A stretch of DNA of 64,000 bases, taken from contig CM034244.1 of the NCBI GenBank assembly GCA_019916065.1, positions 35,525,433 through 35,589,432 on the forward strand, given 5' to 3'. The position numbers and the translations under genes are program-made. The stretch is from Vitellaria paradoxa (Eukaryota; Streptophyta; Magnoliopsida; Ericales; Sapotaceae). A model generated the notes under the pieces. It was not told the DNA's origin. It worked only from the letters and a program-made list of their open reading frames with translations, and ran no database searches. Below, piece by piece: positions 36,544-46,661 of the stretch (its first letter is position 1; each line of letters opens with the position of its first letter).

Positions 36544-38811
36544 CTAAAATTGAATAAATGACTAAAAAACCCTATCTAAAAAACAATAAGGCGTATTAAA
36601 AAAGATTAAAGTTAGATAAATAATAAATGATTAAAGAAAACCTGAAATTGGATAATAAAAAATAAATGATAAAAAAAAGATATTTAAAAAATGATAAGAT
36701 CTGTCAGAATAAAAAGATATAAAATAGGATAAATGATAAAGGATAAAAAAAAATAAAAAATAAACATGAAGTTGGATAAAGAGTTTTATAAAATTTTAAT
36801 AATAAGTGTCTGTTAAATTTTTGAAGTGTTTAAATCTTGAGGCAGTGTTGAAATTCTGTGACAAGCAAGGATAAATTAGGATAGTAAAGTAAAAAAAAAA
36901 AAAATGTATAACTAATTTTTTAAAAAGAAATGTTACGTTTGCTTCCTTCAGTTTATACCATTGGTTGCATCTTTACACCATTGGTTGCACCTTAATTAAA
37001 ACGATGCCTTTTTGACCATTTAAGAATTAAATTGAATTGATTTAAGAGGAAAAAAAAAAACTAAATTTGACTCTATTAGTGGAAAAGAGAGAATATGATA
37101 AATATGATATATAAGGATAGTTTTATTCACTTAATACGATGATTTAAGAAAATAATAAAATATAATTAAATTCTATTATTTTGGATTGAATTTCAAATGG
37201 TATAAAAATTTCAAAATTTAGGTTGTGAAATGAAATCAAATCAAACTTATAAAATTCTATTTTGATTATAAATACAAGAATTGAAGAGATTTTTTACTAA
37301 AGGAAATTAATTTTCGTCAAAGCTACTATTCCAAATATATTGTTAAAGATTTTTAATATTATAATTACTTATTTTTTTTAAATACATTTACTGATAATAA
37401 GATGTAAGTATTGCTAATATTTTTAAATTGATAAAACATAAACAATTTGATTTAATTAGGTGAATTTTTTAACTTACCAAAAAAATTATATTTTTAAATA
37501 TATATACATAGTCTTCTATTTGTACAGAAATGTTAAAGGGCCAAAATGACGTCGTTTCTATCAGGGTGTAGCCAATGATGTAAAGTGAAATGAGTAAGTA
37601 TAGTATTTCTATAATAATAATAGGGGTGAGTCTATTTGCACTCCACTTTTAGTTTCTTGCACTCCAAATAAGTATTATTCATTGTAAAAGAAGATGGAGT
37701 GCAAGAAACTAAAAGTAGAGTGCAAATAGTAATTCCTAAATAATAGTAATAATAATAATAATAAGTGAGTCAATTGCCCTTATTCAACCATAATCATCTC
37801 TACCCTTAATTTTATTCTTATTTATCTTAAAAAGTATAATTTTGTTCCCCCACTAATTATTTTAGTTTGATACATGCTTGAGAGAAAAGCCTCAAAGTTT
37901 TACTTTTGATCGCTCTCACTCAAATTCATAAATCCACAAGCACTAAATTAACTGCACTAAATTAATTTTCTTAATTTATATATATCATGTATATGTATAT
38001 ATATATATATATCTATTCCAGATGAGAGGGGAAGGTGGCCGTGATCACGGGCGGTGCTGGCGGTGTTGGCGAGGCCATGGTGAGGCAATTCACCAAACAC
38101 GGAGCCAAAGTGATCATCGCCGATATCCTAGACAACTTGGGCGAGTCCTTGTGCGAAGTCATAGGCCACGAACTCGCTACCTTCGTCCACTGCGACGTAA
38201 CCAACGAACTAGACGTCCAAAACGCCATCGACGCCGTCACGACCAAGCACGGCAAGCTCGACGTAATGGTGAACAACGCCGCCGTGGTAGACCCGTCGAA
38301 AACCAGCATCCTCGACAACGACAAGTCCGATTTCGACCGCGTCGTCGGCGTGAACCTGATGGGCGTCTTCTTGGGCACGAAGCACGCAGCTCGGGCGATG
38401 ATCCCGGCCGGCAAAGGAAGCATCATCGCGGTCGGGAGCGTTTCTAGCAGCGTGGGCGGGGTTGCGTCTCACGCCTACACCAGCTCGAAGCACGCCGTGG
38501 TGGGGCTCACTAAGAATGTGGCGGCGGAGCTCGGAGAGTACGGAATTAGGATTAATCGTTTGTCGCCTTACTTTGGTGTGATGAAGATGACGAGAGATTT
38601 CTTCAAGTTGGATAAGAGAAAAAGCGGTTCTTCTTCTGGGGTTTATGCGAACCTCAAAGCAGAGGGTCTTCCGCTGGAGGACGTGGCTGAAGCTGCTCTT
38701 TTTTTGGCAAGTGATGAGTCCAAGTACGTGAGTGGGCATAACCTTGCTCTTGATGGAGGGTTCACTGTTATAAATCCAGCTTTTGGATTGTTTTCCGAGC
38801 ACAATAATTAA
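36202..38811 (+). pseudogene. Short-chain dehydrogenase/reductase (SDR110C/ABA2-like), nonsense codon at start of exon 2
   Basis: Exon 1 (36202-36239) encodes MTSISSTSATAS plus two bases and ends in the donor AAG|GTAATG. Exon 2 begins at 38022 after TTCCAG. Joined, codon 13 is AGA and codon 14 is TGA, where family members read Leu in RLEGKVA. After the TGA, 261 codons stay open (GKVAVITGG to LFSEHNN), including TGGAGGVG (22-29), D47, NNAA (97-100), N124, S152, Y165 and K169. The cofactor and catalytic residues of classical SDRs are therefore present. The other acceptors at 38026 and 38028 shift the frame. Restarting at the ATG at 38077 would remove the glycine motif. Relatives oxidise secondary alcohols with NAD (xanthoxin, secoisolariciresinol). 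The first half of exon 2 is GC-rich against its surroundings. This is a single-lesion pseudogene, null allele or sequencing error. Confidence 0.75.
36512..36543. repeat. A32 homopolymer in SDR intron
   Basis: A run of A at about 36512-36543, followed by A-rich DNA with repeated GATAAATAATAAATGAT-like phrases to about 36780. Confidence 0.9.
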
Positions 38812-38932
38812 ATAATATTATTGTGATCTTCTAATTTATATATATATATAGAAAATAATTATAATTAGATATTATGTATTACAATCATAATATAAGTTAT
38901 GTCTTATGTGACGCAATGATATCATCAAACTC

Positions 38933-38972
<40 letters not shown>

Positions 38973-40465
38973 GTAACATTGTAAATAAATAGTTTGATCT
39001 CTAGATTCAGACTCAATGAGACTCCACGTGTGTGTATATATATAGTGATCAATCATGAGATATGAGATTAAGGGTGAGTTTGGAGTGATAAAAAGTGAGA
39101 TAAAATGTGGTTTGAGAAAACTTTTTGTTTGTGATGCATAGATCTCAAACTGCATTTTTTAGAAATGAATAATAAGATTCCTATTCTAACAAATTGAATT
39201 TTCATTTGGACAGATTCAAAATTTTGGGTAGTCACGACTTATTTACACTATAATTCGTCTAAACGGATTGTAAAAATCGTTTGGACAGAAGTTGACCTCG
39301 CAAATCTGTCGGAATAGTTTCTACAATCCGTTAGAACGATTTATATGACCCTACAAAAATTAGTCAAAATAGGTATCATTTGATAATTTGAAAGTTTGTA
39401 GTGAGAATGGTGAAAAAATTTTTATTATTTGATTAATCAAGTTCTAGTCATCAACTTTTTTTTTAAAGGTATTAAATTTTTTTTAAATTTTAAAAAGGTG
39501 AGAATGTGTAAAAATATATAGAGATTTTTAAAAATTTTCAAAAATTTTCATACATTTTTACCAAAATTTGGTGCACCAAACGCACCCTGAGTGTGTTTGT
39601 ATGAAGTATTATCTTCCCAGTTGTCCAAGGTTTGTTTTTTATGGCATATTTGGATATATTGGATTTTTGTAAGGCGTTTTTAGAAAGCTATGTTTAGAAC
39701 GACGATTTCTGGGAATTAAAAAAAAAAAAAAAAAAGGACATGGAAGGAAAAAGTAAAGTAAAATAAATAAAAATTGTTAAGATTTTATTTTATATATTTT
39801 TTATATATGATTAAGAAAATTAGGGGGGGAAATGAATATAAAAATAACTTTTTATTCAATTAATCATAAAAATTAGTATATATAAATTACCCAATTTTTT
39901 TTTTTTTTTCAAACACTTGCTATCTCTTCCATAATGGCGACAAAAACATGATCAACACTAAAACTAAATACGTATTTTGCACCCTCGAGTGTAAGATGTC
40001 CTCAAGTGATATTCCATGAACGTGAGATCAAATAATATCTAGCGAATCTAGGATAAATATACGAGGAGAATCTATAGATTGCGATAACCTCTATTTATAT
40101 TTTTTTTATTTTCTAACCTATAAATTGCCACAACCCAATTACCAAGTTAGTTTAATAGTTATAATAAGTCTATAGATAAAAATCATTTCGTAAGAAAAAT
40201 GGTTATCAAAAAGAAATATCATTTCGAGAATTAATCTGATTAGGGGATAGTGTTATCTCTCGAACAAAATGTATTTACTTCTATTTTGTCTTTGATTGCC
40301 CTTCACGCCAGACAACCAAAAGAGGGCCATCTCAATTGGTATCAACAGTATAACACCCATGATGGCTGAAGAAAAATTTTAATTTCCAAGGCAGAGTTAG
40401 TCCTCCCCAAACTCATGGGATCAATAATTGAATTGGATGAAAAACTTGAAACTTTATCTCCCTAT
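38812..40465. other. Intergenic, repeats only
   Basis: (TA)n at 38937-38969, a MITE at 39072-39587, and otherwise AT-rich sequence with no coding signal. Confidence 0.6.
39072..39587. mobile_element. PIF/Harbinger-type MITE, copy 4
   Basis: It starts GGGTGAGTTTGGAGTGATAA and ends GGTGCACCAAACGCACCC; flanks TAA (39069-39071) and TGA (39588-39590). The body aligns along its length with copy 1 (2464) and copy 2 (5618). 516 bp, non-coding. Confidence 0.8.
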
Positions 40466-40479
40466 ATTCAAAGTCAAGC

Positions 40480-40690
40480 CCATCAACATAGCGCAACGGT
40501 GCTTGAAACCAACCGTAAATATCGAAAGTCTTGAATTTGACTACCGCTGACTTCTATCTTATCTTGCCTGGTGCTTAAATTTTGGGAGTGGGTTCAAGTA
40601 TCCCGATTTATCCATCGATTACGCAGTTCGTTAAGAACTGCAATAAATCAATGTGAATTCCGAGTTATCCAAAAAAAAAAAAAAAAAAAA
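40480..40690 (+). mobile_element. tRNA-derived SINE with A-tail
   Basis: A Pol III-like head CATAGCGCAACGGTGCTTGA (A box) is followed by GTCTTGAATTTGACTACC (B-box-like) and ends in A20 at 40671-40690. ATTCAAAGTCA (40466-40476) and ATTCAAAGCCA (40690-40700) form a likely 11-bp target duplication with one mismatch. About 210 bp, the usual SINE length. Confidence 0.7.
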
Positions 40691-40694
40691 TTCA

Positions 40695-40903
40695 AAGCCA
40701 TGGCCACCAATCGTGCATAAAATGCCAGACCCTCAGGTTCTGAGAGAGCTTTGGGAGTAACCCTTGATCATGTTATTGAAATCAAAGAGAGTGGAATTAC
40801 AATTTGGTTATATACTCATGACACCAACAAGAGACAGGGCGCAGAAGGCAAAGATTTTGCTAGTGGTGAAGGTGAACTGAGCGAGTCTAGTGGCGATGAT
40901 ATA
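40695..40903 (-). pseudogene. PPR gene fragment (copy of 44525-44750)
   Basis: The text from CAAAGCCATGGCCACCAATC to GTCTAGTGGCGATGATAT aligns with the minus-strand PPR gene at 44525-44750 (about residues 40-115). It has a short deletion and scrambled part where the parent reads AAGATTGTCTCTGCATGG, which breaks the frame. No other PPR sequence adjoins it. The orientation is the same as the parent. Confidence 0.85.
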
Positions 40904-41329
40904 AGGGAGCCTATATAGAAAGGCAGCACAGGTAGAACTATGTAGGGACAAGCGTAGACAAACGATTCTATTCGCTTCCAATTTTTGTTAAGAATAAATA
41001 TAATTTTCACCCTAATTTTACGCATTTGGCCCTATTTTAAAGTTTATTTTTACCTCAACCTATACAAGGATTTTATACCTAGGGAAAAAAATGTCAAAAT
41101 CCTGGCTCCGCTACTTATCGACCCCACTTATTGAAAATCCTAGCTCCGCCAAGTCAGCACTGCTAATTAAACTTTACAACTTACAATATCCTTGTATGTG
41201 ATCCGTGATATCAGAAGTGATGGGAAATAATATATAGCTTGATGCACTTCATAAAATTATTCATCTTGAATACGATAAGTTCAAACTCGATAAAATTATC
41301 TAACTCATAACGTAAATTCAAAGTGTGCA

Positions 41330-42905
41330 GTGTGTTAATAGCACTTGTAATAAAAGTCCATCCTTATGAATTCTGTTGTTTAAAGAGGAAAATACTCGAA
41401 TTATTTTTCTAAGAAAAGTGAATGATATGACAATGGCATTTATGTAACATCTTTGTGGGTTTCATTATTTAAAGTGATTGACTTATAAGAGAGCCACATC
41501 ATTCTAATATTTTTTGTTCTTTTCTAGTAAAGCATTTCGGTTACATAACACTACTCTCTTAAAGTAACAATAACGATGTTCTTTCGTAATAATGTGGAGA
41601 CTTTTGAATTTATCAATTCAAAATAAAAACAACCTTAAGATGTACTTTAATTGTAAAATTATCATCGACATATCATTCTAACAGTTTTTTCTGCTAAATT
41701 ATTCTAGAAAAATAGCATCACTTTCGAAGAAATTGGCTCACAAGATAGCCATATCATTCTAATTTTTCTTTTTTGGTAAAGGATTCTGGTTTTATAGCTC
41801 TACTGATTTCGATTAACCCAAAAAATGATAAAAAGCTTTCTAAAACAATTCATGGACTCTAAATCCATAGCCCATGATTTAGACTTGAATAAGGTTGTCA
41901 ACCTTCAATGGAGAGCAGACACAGAGGACCTTAATAATTGATTATGTGATTCTTCCAGATTTGATACAACTTCTACCTCTACAAAAATATTCATGCAAAT
42001 ATTTATTGATCACTCTCAGCTATTCCATGCTTAGAACTCATGTCTGTTTTCTAGTACACAATATGAAACTAGCATCATCTGTATTAATTTGTCCATGGGT
42101 TTATCTTACCGCATTGAACTCAGGGAATGGGATCCATCCATCTTGATCATGCAATCGATCTCTTCTACGATGGATTCATCTGAGAGAGGAGGGAGGTAGG
42201 AAAGTGTCTCAAAATTCTTGTTGTCAATTGGGTTTCATGTCTGTTGTTTTGATATATACATGTACATGCAAAAGCACAAACACAAAAGGATTAGAGAGTA
42301 GCATAAAATGAAGCATAACTGGGATCACAAACCATTACATAGATCTAACCTTCATGCAGTGAGTTCTTGAACCATTTAAAATAGTTTTCCTCGTCCATGC
42401 AACTGAATACTTGACTGGAAAAAGATTTTGATGAGTTGGTTTTCAAGCTAACATAGGTTGATCCAGCAATTGCAACTGAGTAGATTCCAGCAGAAATTCT
42501 CTTCAAAGTAAAGGTTTCAGGACAAAAATTGGCAGAAAGGGGAAAACAGCAAACCAAAGTAACAGTAGAAGTGACTAATTGTATAGTATTTTTCTATAAT
42601 GATAAGAGAAGGTTGGAGAAAAGGACAAAAAGAGACTCCAGGTGATGCTAGTCTTAGGTGCGAAGGGTATTGAGAGGCATTCTAGCATTGTTTTCATCAC
42701 CTTCTCTCTCTTGCCTTTTGATTTCTTTCATTGCACCCCCTGAACACTCGGCACACGGGACGAGTTGCAACCCACCAAAGGATGTTGTTACTGAATAGCT
42801 CTGTGACATCAGTGCAACTACTTGAAATAACTAAAAAGAGATGACCACCCTCAAGCAGTTTTGGATTTTCTGTATGTCCGGAAAGAGAAACCGTTTAGCA
42901 TTGGC
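41330..42905 (-). pseudogene. Partial, broken RBCS copy with upstream region
   Basis: It aligns with intron 2, exon 2, intron 1, exon 1 and upstream DNA of the RBCS gene at 27.7-30.2 kb. Exon 3 is missing; homology stops near 41330. The start codon is ATT (42495-42497) instead of ATG, the Trp codon at the start of exon 2 is TGA (42235-42237), and small indels shift both exons. The donor sites of both introns are still recognisable (CATGAAG|GTTAG and GCG|GTAAGA). It cannot make small subunit. The upstream part runs to about 42905, matching 30225 next to the neighbouring CT-rich leader. Confidence 0.92.
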
Positions 42906-43092
42906 TATATATGTCATGGGCTTCAAGTATTTTTTACTCCTTAAACAGAAAGAGTCCTCTTCGATTGTGAATGGGAAGTTTGTATTATTGGGATAAATTC
43001 CACATCATAAAATAGTTCTTTCTAAATTGGTATAAGATCCTACCAAGGTTCTTATTTCTTTGCCAGTTGGTTCTCAATTGCATAATTTAAAA

Positions 43093-43103
43093 TGGTATCA
43101 GAG
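43093..43103 (+). other. Primer-binding-site-like TGGTATCAGAG
   Basis: An exact 11-base match to the initiator-tRNA-Met primer-binding site of many plant LTR elements, preceded by AT-rich LTR-like DNA (42975-43092). No partner LTR was found, so this is probably a TRIM/LTR remnant in the 3' flank of the PPR gene. Confidence 0.35.
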
Positions 43104-43254
43104 ATAAAGGATGACTTGCCCGTCTTTCACCTTCTCTCATGGGGCACTTGTACTCAGTGCACCCAATCTACCTCTCCCTATGTGAGCAAGGTGGATAACT
43201 TTAATGAAAACCTTGAGAACTCACACCCATTGTCCCATAAAAGATAACCAAATA

Positions 43255-44871
43255 TTAGAAGACCAATGCCTCAACTGATCTAGAGCACGGACAAATTAAT
43301 TCCCTATGGAGTTGATTCAAAAGTGTATAGATATCTCCTGAATGAGAATGAGACTTATCAGCCACCACAAATCTATGGACAATCCCATGGATTTCAATGA
43401 AACTCCAAGCAGGACATGTATCCGCATTCCCCACTTTCATCATATCTCTTACTTTCATCACACCCTCCCAGCATCCCATTGCAGCATACATATTTGCCAG
43501 AAGGATATACCTGCCGCTATGTCGAGGCTCTAATTGAATCAAAACTTTCCCTGCTTTCTCCCCTATCTCAACAAGGCCATGAATCAAACACCCATTAAGC
43601 AAAGAACCCAATATAGCTCCATCTGGTTCCATTGGCATACTCTTTATCAAAACCTCTGCATCTTTGATTCGCCCAGCCCGGGCTAAGAGATCAACCATGC
43701 ACCCGTAGTGCTCAATTGATGGCAGGATACCATAAACTTTAATCATTCGTCCAAATAATCGACATGCTTCATTTACAAGGCTTTTGTGGTTACAAGCAGC
43801 AAGAACACCAACAAAAGTTATGCTATTAGGTTTTGGTCCAAACCCTTCCATCTCTGCAAAAAGCTGCAGCGCCATTTCATTATTGCCATTGATGGCTAAT
43901 CCCAAGATCATAGCAGTCCAAGCTGTTACATCTTTGCATAGCATTTTGCCAAAGATATTTTCTGCGGCTTTTATGCGCCCACATTTTGCATAAAAATCTA
44001 TCAGTGAAGTGGCAAGCTCAAGGTCGAGCTCTGAAAAATGCTCATTTAGATAGAAGTGAACCCCTGCTCCTTCCTCAAATGCACCCACTGCCGCACAGGC
44101 GCTAAGTATGCTCACCAAAAGACACCTATTAGGCTTCACATTAGCACAACTCTTCAACTCACGGAACAATTCAATCGCCTCATTGAAATGCTCATTCCAA
44201 ACATACCCAGAAACCATTGCACTATAAGAAACATTATTTCTCTCAGGCATTGAATCAAACACATCACGGGCCACATTCACAAGTCCATTAGCACAATACC
44301 CAGTGATTAGACTGGTCCAACAAACCACATTCTTGCTAGAACTTTCTTCAAACACCTGATAAGCCACCTCCATAACTCCAAATTTTGCATACAAGTTTAT
44401 TAGCGAACTAATCACATAGACATCACAACCATGCCCAAACTTCATAATCTGACCATGAACTTGGTACAGCGAAGAAATGCAAGTACACGTTCTGGCCAAA
44501 GCTGGGAAAGTACGAGCATTTGGCTCCAAGCCATGGCTACGCATTCGTGCGTAAAATGCCAGACCCTTCTCGGGTTCTGACCTTTGGGAGTAACCCGTGA
44601 TCATGGCATTGAAATCGAAGGGAGTGAGAACTGTAATTTGGTTAAAGATTGTCTCTGCATGGTTCATGTCGCCAGCTACGGAGAGGGCACAGAAGGCTAA
44701 GATTCTGCTGGTGGGGAAGGTGAACCGAGCGAGTCCGGTGGCGATGAGCTGTGCGTGAATTTGTTTGAGTTCGTTCATGGATGAGCATCTTTGCAACAAG
44801 TGAAGGTATGAGAAATTTGTGATTGATTTCAAGAGGCTTCCACTCATATGAGGAGGAATTTCAAACCACAA
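43255..44871 (-). CDS. PLS-class pentatricopeptide repeat protein, E/E+ type
   Basis: PPR proteins bind organelle RNA in a sequence-specific way and act in editing, splicing or stability. The gene is intronless, 538 aa, as usual for the family. It has a leader with LLQRCSSMNELKQIHAQLIA, then about a dozen PPR motifs (FNAMITGYSQRSEPEKGLAF, SSLINLYAKFGVMEVAYQVF, YSAMVSGYVWNEHFNEAIEL, TSLIDFYAKCGRIKAAENIF, WTAMILGLAINGNNEMALQL, YGCMVDLLARAGRIKDAEVL), then E and E+ motifs (ILLANMYAAMGCWEGVMKVR, WSFIEIHGIVHRFVVADKSH). There is no DYW cytidine-deaminase domain, so if it edits RNA it needs a partner. Start choice: Met1 or Met9 (MSGSLLK) are both possible. I cannot name the orthologue. The frame is fully open. 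Confidence 0.93.
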   Translation of the reverse strand: MWFEIPPHMSGSLLKSITNFSYLHLLQRCSSMNELKQIHAQLIATGLARFTFPTSRILAFCALSVAGDMNHAETIFNQITVLTPFDFNAMITGYSQRSEPEKGLAFYARMRSHGLEPNARTFPALARTCTCISSLYQVHGQIMKFGHGCDVYVISSLINLYAKFGVMEVAYQVFEESSSKNVVCWTSLITGYCANGLVNVARDVFDSMPERNNVSYSAMVSGYVWNEHFNEAIELFRELKSCANVKPNRCLLVSILSACAAVGAFEEGAGVHFYLNEHFSELDLELATSLIDFYAKCGRIKAAENIFGKMLCKDVTAWTAMILGLAINGNNEMALQLFAEMEGFGPKPNSITFVGVLAACNHKSLVNEACRLFGRMIKVYGILPSIEHYGCMVDLLARAGRIKDAEVLIKSMPMEPDGAILGSLLNGCLIHGLVEIGEKAGKVLIQLEPRHSGRYILLANMYAAMGCWEGVMKVRDMMKVGNADTCPAWSFIEIHGIVHRFVVADKSHSHSGDIYTLLNQLHRELICPCSRSVEALVF

Positions 44872-45323
44872 AGGGGAGAAAATTCGAGTTTTGTTGTTTC
44901 TTCGTCTGCTGCTGCGGCCGGCGACATTTTTTCTTTTTTTGGGAGAAAACGCTGTGGCCTACGTTGAAAATGAAGAGAGTTTAAGACAAAATATGGTCCT
45001 TCGTGCAATACATTGGTTTGATTTGTAGCGGTCACCATTCTCAAATAATTGGGGCAGTCGTTAATTTTAGAACCCACGGAACTTCACAAATTTTCATAAA
45101 ATTTAAATTTTTTATTCACTATAAAAATTACAAAAGTGTTATTTTTACATATTCATACTTAACTTTTATAATTTCAAATATACCATAGTTAGGGGACATA
45201 CAAATTGAAGCAAATGTAATGGAAATTCAAAAAGTAAAAGGTGTAATTATGCTTATGATTAGTATGTCATACTTTATGATTTCATAAGTACGATTTAATT
45301 AAAAATAAAATAAAATAAATTAA

Positions 45324-45480
45324 ATGTGCGTTTTAAGTGACAAAAAGTTAGATAAAATGAGATAAAAAAATATAAGTTATGGATTCGTAATTCGTACAGT
45401 GAGATAAAAAATAAATAATTTTTAAAATTTTAAAGTTTTTTCACCGTTTTTCAAAATTTTTTGTCACTCCAAGTGAAACC
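45324..45480. mobile_element. Short MITE (157 bp)
   Basis: TAA flanks both sides (45321-45323, 45481-45483). The ends ATGTGCGTTTTAAGTGACAA and TTTGTCACTCCAAGTGAAACC are imperfect inverted repeats. AT-rich and non-coding; related to 2227-2393 and probably to degenerate pieces near 4000, 29806 and 34770. Confidence 0.65.
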
Positions 45481-46484
45481 TAAGTTAGTTAAACTTTTAT
45501 AAGTAGATTGAGATCGAATATCAGTTAAAATAAAACTCATTAAATTTATTATTCTTTAAGATAGTAAAATGAGCAAAACTTATAAATAAAAAGCAAGATA
45601 AAATATAAATTGAAATAGAATAAATTAAGTTTATTTATCTTCAAAAACATAAATTAATAGAGTGACAATGTTATAAATAACAGAACAAAAAATTTAATAG
45701 TTTTAAGTTAAAATTACCCTTAAAAAGAAAGATATAAAAGATAAAAAGTCGAAGTGTTAAAGTATTAATCAATGTCCTTCTTTAGAGGATGAGTCATTCT
45801 TTAAGCACGTGGAGGTAAATATCTCACCCTATTCATCAAAGGTGAAAATGGGTTCTGTTCAGCAGTAAATTTTATCATCGGAACTGCTAACCACACCAAC
45901 TGAAAATATGCCTATCAACCTGTCGATCACAAAGGAAAGAAAGATTACGACCGGAATGGAGATTTTTGACCAAAAAATCTTCCGATGCTTAAGTCAGCAA
46001 GAGGCACGTATGAAACTTTAAAGAAAATGAAAAAGAATGCAATAAGTTAGCAATAGTCAGCTTATCTCCTTATGAAATCCAACGTTATCTTTATACTATG
46101 GCAAAAATAAATAATATAAATGAATAAGATAGTACCTGTGATACAGATGTAATCATACTTTTCCACGATTTTCTCCCTGCATTCTTTATTAGCCTTTCAC
46201 TTCTCATTTAATGCTCCATACTTATCATTAAATATATATGGTGGTTAAGTGCGGTTGTATAACCGGAAATCAGCTTTCAAACTGTCTACCTGTCACATCT
46301 GTCAGTCATTTGTAACAAGGTGAACTAATCTAGTTTTCCCTCTTAGTGATAAGTATATAGTTCATTTATTACCATAAGGTATTTATGTTTACATAGTCCT
46401 ATTAATGCAGTGGGTCTCATGCCTAACTTTTATTAGCCGCTAGGAAGCCTGCCGAACAAATAAACTCTGGAATGCTTGGCACAA

Positions 46485-46661
46485 GCCACGTGGCAACATG
46501 TGATTCTTATGATTATGATTTCACGAAATCCTGAGCTACATCTGTTGAGAGCCACGTGTCAAATATGGAAGTGTTCGGAGAAGGGCCACGAGTCTATGAT
46601 TAAGGTGTTCGGGATTGGGCCACATGTCAATACATAAAATGTTCAGGTACTGCCACGTGTC
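46485..46661 (+). promoter_or_regulatory. Periodic G-box/ABRE-like array
   Basis: GCCACGTGGC (46485), GCCACGTGTC (46551), GCCACGAGTC (46585), GCCACATGTC (46619) and GCCACGTGTC (46652) are spaced 66, 34, 34 and 33 bp, i.e. multiples of 33-34. The last three sit in diverged repeats of a ~34-bp unit (GTTCGG...GGGCCAC). Three contain the CACGTG core bound by bZIP/bHLH factors. No gene start is obvious nearby. Confidence 0.6.

Noticed and set aside
38022..38447. 141-codon Arg/His-rich frame starting at the ATG of SDR exon 2
   Set aside because: It is the +1 shadow of the GC-rich SDR exon; the conserved SDR motifs are in another frame.
43101..43120. AAGGATGACTTGCC, a 14-base match to the core of miR169
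   Set aside because: No complementary star arm or foldback is visible within about 200 bp on either side, and the match directly follows an LTR primer-binding-site-like sequence. Treated as chance.
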